This document shows positions 47,404 to 55,500 of a DNA stretch of 64,000 nt, piece after piece. How positions within the stretch are numbered: position 1 is the stretch's first letter; each line of letters opens with the position of its first letter. The translations under genes and the position numbers were made by a program. This stretch comes from CBDCGS01 sp965216915. Its GTDB lineage: Bacteria; Pseudomonadota; Alphaproteobacteria; UBA828. The stretch spans positions 310,001 through 374,000 of the forward strand of contig CBDCGS010000010.1 in the NCBI GenBank assembly GCA_965216915.1. Direction: 5' to 3'. The notes below the pieces were generated by a model, which worked only from the letters and a program-made list of their open reading frames with translations, was not told the DNA's origin and ran no database searches.

Positions 47404-47557
47404 CTGGCGGTCCGGAAAGGCCGTGATGGGCCGGCGGATAGTGCCCGAGCGCCTTGAGCGCGGCCTTGGTGGCGCGGGTGTCGGCCGGTTCCATGCTGGC
47501 GGAGGCGCTCACCGTGTCGGCGAGGCGGAGTGGGGTATGCGGGTTCGGGCGAAACAT
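47404..47557 (-). pseudogene. Out-of-frame N-terminal part of the toxin-like gene
   Basis: From the ATG at 47557 this reads MFRPNPHTPLRLADTVSASA, then DTRATKAALKALGHYP, a plausible lead-in to the first peptidoglycan-binding repeat. The matching continuation (PITAFPDRQMFEGVKAFQ) is in a different frame. Removing one base within CCGCCGGCCC near 47436 would join them. Either a real mutation or a read error could explain it. Confidence 0.6.
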
Positions 47558-48116
47558 AGGATGATCACCGGGTGCTGTTGGCGACGGCGATAGGCTATTG
47601 CCTATCAGATACGCCAATCGCAGCTGGTCGGTCCAATGCGTATGCGCAAGATGTGGTGTCATCGCGCCGTTCCGCCCCGCGCTGCCGCGTGCATTCTTAG
47701 GTGATAGATCTATCAGCTGAATACGGCAACATCGAGGCGGGGCCGGGCGCCCGCGCGCGCTCCTCGCGGCCACACACCGGATACCCCGGCCCCCGCGCCG
47801 GGGCCCATGGGCGGGGCGGGCATCTTCCTCTCCGATGGACCCCAGCTCTCCGGCCCCGGTATCCGGTGTGTGGGGCAGGGGTGATGCGTGCGGTCCCGGC
47901 GCACCAAGGCCGCGCACATCGGATGCCCCCGCGCGCGCTCTCCCTCGAGCTCGACCCGTGGGACCCAGGAGCACCGGCAATTGGCGGCCCGCGCGGACGC
48001 GGCGTGCCTCGCTCCGCGGGTTAAGCCCGCGGATGACGGAACGCGCCTGGACGACGGGCGAGGACGGCGCGCGGTGCGGGACGACGGTGCCGGGGGGCCT
48101 GCGTCCGGCCCGCGCC
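47558..48116. other. Long intergenic region without a supported gene
   Basis: About 560 bases follow before the repeat at 48117. It holds a perfect 14-base palindrome TGATAGATCTATCA (47702-47715). It also has a long inverted repeat with 15-base arms (CACACACCGGATACC at 47771-47785 and its complement at 47858-47872), and a hairpin TCCGCGGG/CCCGCGGA (48013-48033). Reading frames here have no recognisable product. The first 150 bases probably contain the toxin-like gene's promoter. Confidence 0.6.
47771..47872. repeat. Long inverted repeat
   Basis: The arms are CACACACCGGATACC (47771-47785) and GGTATCCGGTGTGTG (47858-47872), perfect over 15 bases, with GC-rich bases continuing imperfectly inward. 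The 72-base interior has no coding sign. It could form a large stem-loop or be the terminal repeats of a tiny non-autonomous element. Confidence 0.6.
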
Positions 48117-48218
48117 AGAGCAAATCCCGCGCAGGTGGCATCACCTGCGACGACGCCTTTGCGTCAAGTCCAATGGAGAGAGCTTGTCGCATGCGCATGA
48201 GCGCGCGTGACATGCTCA
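48117..48218 (+). repeat. Palindromic intergenic repeat, copy 3
   Basis: It has the same order as copy 1: AGAGCAAATCCC, hairpin GCAGGTG/CACCTGC (48131-48148), hairpin GACGC/GCGTC (48152-48165), and an end at GACATGCTCA. The final TCA is the stop codon of the converging substrate-binding-protein gene, just as copy 1 supplies the recG stop. Confidence 0.8.
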
Positions 48219-49295
48219 ATCGCGGGTGAGGACCTCGGTCCAGACGGCGTCGTAGGCCTCGACGCGGGTGGGGCGGTGGCGGAAGTCGAGCCGGCCTACA
48301 TAGTCCGGGTCGTCGACGTGCAGCGCGTGGCGCTCCTCCGCGCTCAGGCACGCCTGCACGGCGCCTGGGTTGGCGGGCGCATAGCCGGTGGCGCGCACCA
48401 GGGCGCACTGCGCCGCCGCGCCGGTCGCGAAGTCCAGCCAGGCGTAGGCGCAATCGAGCGCGTCCGTGCCCTCGACGATGGCCCAGACATCCTGCCAGCC
48501 ATCGGCTTTCTCCTCGGGCAGCACCTCGGCGACGGGGATGCCGCGCTCTTGAAGGGCGCGCACCTGATAGCCGCCCCAGGTGTCGGAGACCCAGACCTCG
48601 TCATCGGCATAGAGCGTGATCAGCTCGCGGGCCGACGACCAATAGCCGCGGAGCAGGGGCTTTTGCGCGCGCAGCGACTGCTTCACCGCCTCGAGCTGCG
48701 CATCCGTCATGTCGTAGACATAGGCGTTCGCGCCCCACATCACGCGGGCCGCGAGATATAGGCTGGTCGGGCTGTTCTGGATGGCGACCTTGCCCTTGTA
48801 CTGGGCGTCGAAGAGCACCTTGGCGGAGCGCGGCGGCGTCTCGAACTTGTCGGTGCGGTACATCAGCGGCACGGCGCCCCAGGCGACGGGCACCGACCAC
48901 AGGCCACCGCCCGAGCGCACCGCCGGATGCGCCCGCAGCGCGCCGGGGATCGCCGCGAAATTGCTGAGGCGGCCTTGATCGAGCGGGGCGATCACGCCCA
49001 TGCCGATCAGGAGCTGGCCGACATCGGCCGCCGGCGAAACCACGTCGTAGCCTCCGCCGCCCGCCGCCATGCGCGCGATGATTTGGTCGTTGTCGGTGAC
49101 GTAGGTCGGCTCGATCGTGCAGCCCGTCTCGGCCGCAAAGGCCTCGATGAGCGCGGGCGGCGCATAGCTTTCCCAGGTGAGCGCGCGCAGCGTGTCGCCG
49201 GCGCGGGCCGGCGCCGCGCCGGCGAAGAGCGGACCGAGCGCCAACGCCGCGCCGCAGATGGCCGCCACCGCCGCTTTTGCCCAAGCGTATGCCAT
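48216..49295 (-). CDS. ABC-transporter extracellular solute-binding protein (polyamine-type, family 1)
   Basis: This 359-residue protein has a signal peptide (about 1-32, ending APARA). The mature part starts GDTLRALTWESYAPPALIEAFAAETGC, typical of PotD-like periplasmic binding proteins. YDVVSPAADVGQLLIGMGVIAPLD and WSVPVAWGAVPLMYRTDKF follow, with a C-terminal ALDCAYAWLDFATG. It would deliver a polyamine, thiamine-like or similar ligand to a permease, but no permease or ATPase genes are adjacent. Its stop codon is provided by a repeat element. Confidence 0.83.
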   Translation of the reverse strand: MAYAWAKAAVAAICGAALALGPLFAGAAPARAGDTLRALTWESYAPPALIEAFAAETGCTIEPTYVTDNDQIIARMAAGGGGYDVVSPAADVGQLLIGMGVIAPLDQGRLSNFAAIPGALRAHPAVRSGGGLWSVPVAWGAVPLMYRTDKFETPPRSAKVLFDAQYKGKVAIQNSPTSLYLAARVMWGANAYVYDMTDAQLEAVKQSLRAQKPLLRGYWSSARELITLYADDEVWVSDTWGGYQVRALQERGIPVAEVLPEEKADGWQDVWAIVEGTDALDCAYAWLDFATGAAAQCALVRATGYAPANPGAVQACLSAEERHALHVDDPDYVGRLDFRHRPTRVEAYDAVWTEVLTRD

Positions 49296-49318
49296 GGCTC
49301 GAAGACCGCGCCGCGCGT

Positions 49319-49636
49319 TTATGGCGTTGGCCCCCAGGGCGCGGCGAGGAGGAGCTTGTTCTCCTGCGACTGGATCAGCGGGCGGAACAGCTTGGCGAAG
49401 GCCTGGAACCCCTCGTCGGCGTAGATCTCGGCCCAGAAGCGCCGGCGGTCGGCGTCGTCCTCGAACCTCCAGAGGTGCACGAGCTGGTTGAGCCCGCCGA
49501 CATCGCCGGTGAAATAGCCGATGAGGTTCTTCTCGTGCTTCTGAAGCACCGGCCAGCCGTGGGTCTGGTAGATCTCGGTCGCCTCGCCGAGCTTGCCGAC
49601 ATAGAGCGTGTAGGTGCGCAGCTCGTAGATCGCCAC
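49319..49636 (-). CDS. NIPSNAP-family protein
   Basis: This 105-residue protein starts MAIYELRTYTLYVGKLGEA, the diagnostic NIPSNAP opening. It continues with GYFTGDVGGLNQLVHLWRF and FWAEIYADEGFQAFAK, a ferredoxin-like fold of unknown biochemical role. It lies between the flavin oxidoreductase and the solute-binding protein with gaps of about 23 bases, so the three are likely one operon. Confidence 0.88.
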   Translation of the reverse strand: MAIYELRTYTLYVGKLGEATEIYQTHGWPVLQKHEKNLIGYFTGDVGGLNQLVHLWRFEDDADRRRFWAEIYADEGFQAFAKLFRPLIQSQENKLLLAAPWGPTP

Positions 49637-49659
49637 GAATCGCCCCTCCTTTGCGTGGT

Positions 49660-50703
49660 CTAGATATGCGGCATCACGTCGCGCGCATAAGCCTCGGTGG
49701 TCGTGCGGACATCGGCATCGCTGTAGCCGAGATAGTAGAGGCAGATCTGCGTGACGCCGAGCGCGCCGAGCGCGCGGATCTTCTCGGCGCAGCGCGCCGC
49801 GGTGCCGACGATGGTGTAGCTCTCGGCGAGCGCGTCCGAGACATAGCTCGCGTGGTCGGCGCCGCTTTGGGTGTGCTCGCGATAGTCATACTGCGCCTTC
49901 GCCTCGACGCATTGGAGCAGGCTCGCCGGGATCGCCCCGCGGTCGTGAAAGCGCAGCATGTCGGTGACGTGGTTCGCGACATAGGCCGGGAAACCGCGCA
50001 CGCGGTTGCAGGCATCGTGCAGATCGTCGGAGATCCAGGAGGGCGTGCAGACCACGATGTCGATTTCGCTGAGGTCGCGTCCCGCGTCCTCGGCGCCGGC
50101 GCGGATGAAGCCGATGAGCCACTCCACGGTGTCGAGATCGGCGATTTGCAGGAACGCGCCGTCGCAGCATTGACCGACCCACCGCAGGATCTTGGGGCCA
50201 TAGCCCGCGATGTAGAGCGGGATGCGCGCGCCGCCCGCCCACTTGATCTGTAGCGAGACGTCGTCGGTGCCCTGGATATGCCAGTCCTCGTCCGACGGGC
50301 GGGCCGGGGTGTAGGCCACCTCCTCACCGTTCGCAAGGCGGTGGATGAGCGCGGCGCGCGCCTTGAACTCGCCGAGCGTCGCCGGCCGCTCGCCGAGCCG
50401 CCGGAGCGCGCTGTCGCCGCGCCCGAGGCCGAGGATCATGCGCCCGCCGCTCAGCTCATGCAGCGCGGCATGCAGGCTCGCGAGCACCGCCGGGTTGCGC
50501 GAGACCGGGTTGGTGACGCAGGCGCCGACCCTGGCGCTCTCGGTGTTCTCAGCGAGAAGGGTGAGATAGGGGCTCATCTCGCGCCAGCCGATCGGCGAAT
50601 CCGGCGCCCACATGTAGCCGAAACCATGGGCCTCGGCGTGGCGCGCTTGCGCGCCAAGCGCGGGACTGGGGTCGAACAGCGCGCCGATCGCAACCATGCC
50701 CAT
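49660..50703 (-). CDS. LLM-class flavin-dependent oxidoreductase (luciferase-like)
   Basis: This 347-residue TIM-barrel protein of the bacterial luciferase/F420-reductase superfamily starts MGMVAIGALFDPSPALGAQARHAEAHGFGYMW. RMILGLGRGDSALRRLG, VPLYIAGYGPKIL-like IPLYIAGYGPKILRW and a C-terminal VGTAARCAEKIRALGALGV are present. It would use FMN or F420 to oxidise an unidentified substrate. It heads the presumed operon with NIPSNAP and the solute-binding protein. The 204-base gap to the divergent next gene has no other gene. Confidence 0.87.
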   Translation of the reverse strand: MGMVAIGALFDPSPALGAQARHAEAHGFGYMWAPDSPIGWREMSPYLTLLAENTESARVGACVTNPVSRNPAVLASLHAALHELSGGRMILGLGRGDSALRRLGERPATLGEFKARAALIHRLANGEEVAYTPARPSDEDWHIQGTDDVSLQIKWAGGARIPLYIAGYGPKILRWVGQCCDGAFLQIADLDTVEWLIGFIRAGAEDAGRDLSEIDIVVCTPSWISDDLHDACNRVRGFPAYVANHVTDMLRFHDRGAIPASLLQCVEAKAQYDYREHTQSGADHASYVSDALAESYTIVGTAARCAEKIRALGALGVTQICLYYLGYSDADVRTTTEAYARDVMPHI

Positions 50704-50907
50704 CTCCTCGGCGCCGGTTGATCCGCGCCATCATGGCTCCGACGCTAGGGTTGCGCCGATACGCTGTCAAGAAACCACCCGTGCGCGGCGGCGGAGGGTG
50801 AGACGATCCCGGCGATGGTCATGCCAGACGCGCAGAACGCCTTATTGTCGGAAAACGAACTTTTTCACGCTAGCGTCCAATCGGCAGGTCTCTCTTGGGA
50901 GCGGATC

Positions 50908-51546
50908 ATGTTTATGATCGCGCCATCGATCTCACGCATCGTGTGCCAGGCATTTCTGGTCGCGTTGCCGGTGCTCACCGGTGCGGGCGCGGCCTTGGCC
51001 GACGATGAAGCGAGCAACGTCGCTCACGTCGCCGCCGGTCCTTACGGTCGCTGCTACGCGAAGTCGGTGCCCGCCAATATCTACGACCCCGACGGTGCGC
51101 CGCGGCAGCAGGGTCGCACCGAGGTCTTTCGGGTGGGCGCCGCGAGCGACGTCCGCCTGCACCGGTTCGACTGGTTCAGCCAGCGGATATTTCTCAGATG
51201 TGATCCTGGGGAGGGCACCGTCGTGGTGCGGATCGGCCCGTGGCACCGCGGCCATGAGCCGCGCGCTGATCATCTCGCCATCGCGTTCTACCGGGGCGGC
51301 ACGCTCCTCAAGAGATATTCCACGCTCGATATCGCCACAGGCGATACGGCCGGCAGCGGCGGGGCGGCGCACAGTCGGAACGTATCCGCCTCGGTTTCGC
51401 ACTATACGGTCTTTGCGGCGGACCCGGAGATGATACGGATTGTCAGCAACGATGGCCCCGTCTTTCGGGAGACCTGGGTGATCAGGGCGACAACTATTGA
51501 CGGGCGCGAGCTCGTCTTCGACATGACGACCGGCGCCGTGCGATGA
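50908..51546 (+). CDS. Secreted hypothetical protein
   Basis: The ATG at 50908 has GGGAG seven bases upstream and gives 212 residues. A signal peptide (about 1-32, ending GAALADD) precedes a beta-rich domain with GRCYAKSVPANIYDP, FFRVG-like EVFRVGAASDVRLHRFDWFS, and FLRCDPGEGTVVVRIGPWHRG. No known family is recognised. Two cysteines could pair in the periplasm. An open frame begins earlier at 50815, but without a binding site. Confidence 0.68.
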   Translation: MFMIAPSISRIVCQAFLVALPVLTGAGAALADDEASNVAHVAAGPYGRCYAKSVPANIYDPDGAPRQQGRTEVFRVGAASDVRLHRFDWFSQRIFLRCDPGEGTVVVRIGPWHRGHEPRADHLAIAFYRGGTLLKRYSTLDIATGDTAGSGGAAHSRNVSASVSHYTVFAADPEMIRIVSNDGPVFRETWVIRATTIDGRELVFDMTTGAVR

Positions 51547-51574
51547 CCGCGTGCGTCGGCCACCCGCGCCACGC

Positions 51575-52447
51575 TTAGGACGTAAGCCGCCACGAATTAT
51601 CGGCACCATCGCCCGCGATGGTGGTGCGCACCATGTGGCGCGCTTGGTCGCCGGGGTAGGGGCGGCCGCGATGGAGCACGCAGCGATTGTCCCAGATCAC
51701 GAGATCACCTACCGCCCAGCGGTGCCGGAAAATGCGGGGCGGCCGGCACGCCTCCTCGCATAGCCGATCGAGCAGCGCGCGGCTTTCGGCCTCGTCCGCG
51801 CCGACGATGTGGCTGGCGTGGCGACCGATATAGAGATTGCGCCGGCCGGTTGCCGGGTGCGTACGGATGACCGGCTGCGCGACCGGCGGCAGCGCGTCCC
51901 ATTCCTCCGGGCTCAGCGTTTCCGTGCCGCCGACCTTGCCTTGGCTATAGGCGTAGCTGTGCACGGCGTGCTTGCCGGCAAGGTAGGCCTGCATCGGCGG
52001 GTCGAGCGCGTCGTAGGCGGCGCGCATGTCGGCAAACTCGGTTTCGCCGCCCTGATCGGGCACGACGCGCGCGGAGAGCGCGGAACCCTTCGACGGCACG
52101 GCCTTGTAGGAGCTGTCCGTATGCCAAGAGGTGTTGCCCTTGAGGAAAAGGCCGTGCTCGCTGCCGGGCGGCCAGAGGCTGCCGTCCTCGCGCATATTGG
52201 AGAGCACGATGACCTCGGGGTTGCGCCCCACCCGGTTGGCGGTGAGGCTGCGCTCGAGCGGGCCGAAGCGACGCGTGAAGGCGGCCTGCGCCGCATCGTC
52301 CAGATGCTGTCCGGGAAAGACCAGGACGGCGAAGCGATGCCAGGCGTCGAGGATTGCGCCGAAGGTCTCGTCGTCGAGCGTTCTGAGGTCGACGTCGCGA
52401 ACCGTGGCGCCAAGCGTCGCAGCGACCGGCGTGACGGAGGGCGGCAT
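51575..52447 (-). CDS. TauD/TfdA-family Fe(II)/2-oxoglutarate-dependent dioxygenase
   Basis: This 290-residue protein has the facial triad HxD in TSWHTDSSYKAVPSKGS (about residue 108) and the distal His in WDNRCVLHRGRPY (about 260). An Arg in HMVRTTIAGD binds 2-oxoglutarate. The family hydroxylates sulfonates, phenoxyacids, amino acids or similar compounds with O2. The substrate is unknown. It converges on the preceding secreted-protein gene. Confidence 0.9.
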   Translation of the reverse strand: MPPSVTPVAATLGATVRDVDLRTLDDETFGAILDAWHRFAVLVFPGQHLDDAAQAAFTRRFGPLERSLTANRVGRNPEVIVLSNMREDGSLWPPGSEHGLFLKGNTSWHTDSSYKAVPSKGSALSARVVPDQGGETEFADMRAAYDALDPPMQAYLAGKHAVHSYAYSQGKVGGTETLSPEEWDALPPVAQPVIRTHPATGRRNLYIGRHASHIVGADEAESRALLDRLCEEACRPPRIFRHRWAVGDLVIWDNRCVLHRGRPYPGDQARHMVRTTIAGDGADNSWRLTS

Positions 52448-52552
52448 CGGTGACCCCGCGGCGTTGGTCAGGCGCGTTTTCGCCTCTCAGCTCGCACGCG
52501 CTTACGATCGGGGCGTCATCCTAGCTCAGGCAGCGCCCGTTTGCGGCGCCGA

Positions 52553-55500
52553 TTATTGGCCGCCGAGCAGGATGTCCGATTCGACGACGATGTCGCCCGC
52601 ACTGATCGTCGTGCCGGGGGTGGTGGCGACCACGGAATAGCCGTTCGTCGCAGAATCATTATCCCAGTAGAGCGTCGAGGAGTTCGGGTCGAACACGACG
52701 TGCTCGATGCCCGGGCTGACGCCGGCGTTGGTGCCGTTGTAGTTCGCAACCGTTGTGAAGAAGAGGGAGCTCCCGAATGCGGTGTCGAGGAACGTAATGC
52801 TCTCGGTGCCCGACTGAAAGTCGAGGATGAAGTCGCCGGTCTGCAGGCCGACTTGGCCGTCGAAGGCATGGCTCAGGTCGGCCAGGCTGAAATATTTGAA
52901 GGTGTCGGCGCCGGCACCGCCTGCGAGGGTGTCTGCGCCGGGCCCGCCGGCAATCAGGTCGTTGCCGTCGTGGCCCTGGAGCGTGTCGTCGCCAAACCCG
53001 CCGAACAGGACGTCGAGGAAGTTGGTGCCGAAGCCGCCGTCGGAGAGCAGCGCGACCTGTCCGCCCGGACCGAGCTCGAGCAGCTCGATCTGCCCGCCGG
53101 TGAAATGGTTGACGATGGTGATGACGTCGCCGGAAAGCTCGAGGATCAGGTCGTTGCCCGCGCGCTGCGCGTTGGTCAACGACGTCGCGGCGATATATTG
53201 GATCAGGTCCTCGCCGCCGCCGTCGATGATGATGTCGAAGCCGTCTCCGGGCTGGAAGATGTAGTGGTCGTCGCCGCCGCCCGCGGTGAGAAGGTCGTCG
53301 CCCGCGCCGCCAAAAATGTCGTTGAAGCCGCTGCCGCCGTCCAGAATGTCGGCACCAAGGCCGCCGATCAGGTGGTCGTTCCCCGTCCCGCCGTCGATGT
53401 CGTCATCGCCGCCATTGGCGTAGATGACGTCGTCGCCGTCTCCCGCGAACACGACATCGTTTTCCGGTGACGTGAGGCTCGCGCCGAGCACGATGAAATC
53501 GGCATTGGGCGTGCCGGCCGTGTTGAACGTGAAGACGCCGAAGGGCGAGTCCGAGAATTTGAACTGCTCGATGGAATCGGTAATGAAGAAGTTAGCGATC
53601 GTCACCGCTTGGTTGGCCGGGTCGGCGAGCTCGCGCACAACGAGATTGTCGGCGCCGCGAAACACCTCGAACTCGAACGGCAGCGCGCCTTTGTCGAACG
53701 CCGACTCCCCGCCGATGATGAGCCGATCGTTGACGCCCGACGAATCGAGGATGGTGTCGAGGCCGTCGCCCGGTGCCCAAACATATTCGTCCGAGCCGCC
53801 CACGCCCTGGAGGTTGTCGGAGCCCGCCAGGCCTTCGAGCCGATTGCTGAAGCCATCGCCGACCAACAGGTCGTTGTTGGCGCTTCCGCGCAGCTCCTCG
53901 ATCCCGGTCAGCGTGTCAGTTTCGCCGCCGATGGTTGCGGTGCCGGTGGTCAGGTTGGCGGTCACGCCAACGGGTGCGTCCGCGTAGTCGGCGCGGTCCG
54001 AGCCCAGGCCGCCGTCGAGCGTGTCGTTGCCGGCGCCACCGCTCAGCACGTCATCGCCGTCGCCGCCCAACAGGATATCGTTGCCGCCGTTGCCATAGAT
54101 GATGTCGTCCTCAAGACCGCCGTTGAGGCTATCAGCGGTGGCGCTCCCGACGATGAGATCCGGGTTCGCGGTGCCGAAGAGGCCGGGAAAGAGAAAATCG
54201 AAAAAGCCGGTCTCGTTGATCACCGTGAAGGTTTCGACTGCTTGCCCGTTGAAATGGTCGATCCCGGTGATGCTTGCGCCGTCGACGAACGTGACAATGA
54301 GGTCATCGCCGGACCGCACGGCCGAGCGTGGAATGCGCACCTCGGGGTCGAGCTGGATCGTGTCGGAGCCGCCGACGTCGTTGATGATGTCCGCGCCCTC
54401 GCCGGCGCCAAAGATGTAGATGTCGTTGCCCGGGCCGCCCTGCAAATTGTCGTTGCCGAGGCCGCCGTCGAGGAGGTCGTCGCCGAGACCGCCCAGCAGA
54501 ACGTCGGCGCCGTCTGAGCCGTCCAGCTCGTCATTGTCGTCGCCACCGTTGAGGGTGTCGTTGCCAGCCTGGCCCGACAAGAAGTCGCGCCCGGGGCCGC
54601 CCTGCAGATTGTTGCCGCCGGCGGTGCCGTAGATCGCGTCGTCACCGGGGCCGCCATCGACGTTGCCTTGGGCGATCAACAGGTCGTTGCCCCCTGTCGG
54701 CAGGTCGGTGAAGAGGACCTGGAGGCCGATCTCGGCGAAAAAGAAGTGCTCGATCGTGCCCGTGGTGAAGAACTCGTCGACGATGATCTCGCTCGCGCTC
54801 TTGTTGAAGTCGTCGACGTGCACATGAAGGTCGGCGCCGACCTTGAACACATCGAGCTCGATCGGGGTGAGCGGCTCAAACGAGACCGGTGAGGGCGCGA
54901 ACTCGAAAAGATCGGCGAAGCCGCTTTCGTCGAAGACCGAATCAAGACCCTCGGCCGGGCCGAACACGTAGACGTCGTTCTCGGTGCCGCCGACGAGGAG
55001 GTCGTGGCCGCGAAAGCCGTCGAGGACGTCGTTGCCGCCCAGCCCGAGCAGGAAGTCGTTGCCGAGGTCGCCGAAGAGAAAATCGTCGAACGGTGTGCCG
55101 AAGAGAAAGTCGTTGCCGAAGGAGCCGAAGAGCACGATGCCGCTCGGTGGTGGCGGGGGCAGCACCTCGTCGGTGCCGTCACTCGTCGATGTGGTCAGCG
55201 GCTCCTCGATGATGATCGGCTCGATGGGCGCCAGAAGGGTCTCGTCATAGAGGTTCGTGTTGTCGTAGGTCGTCGGCGCGTAGGGGTCGCTGAACAGCGC
55301 GTCGCTGGGCGCCAGCGGATCTGACGTGCTGCTGTAATCGAGCGTCGCCGTGTAGGTCGACCCGCTCTCTTGCGTCGTGCTCGTGCCGTCGGCGGTCGGG
55401 CTCTCGCCGTAATAGTCGGTGCTGCTATAGGTGCTTGTGCTCGTGAGGGTGGTGTCGCCGCTATAGTCTGCGGTTGTGATGGCCGTCGACGTGGTCTCCG

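Noticed and set aside
47713..48453. A 246-residue minus-strand open frame across the repeat copy 3 and the end of the solute-binding gene
   Set aside because: It crosses inverted repeats and overlaps a well-supported gene in another frame; its translation is low-complexity.
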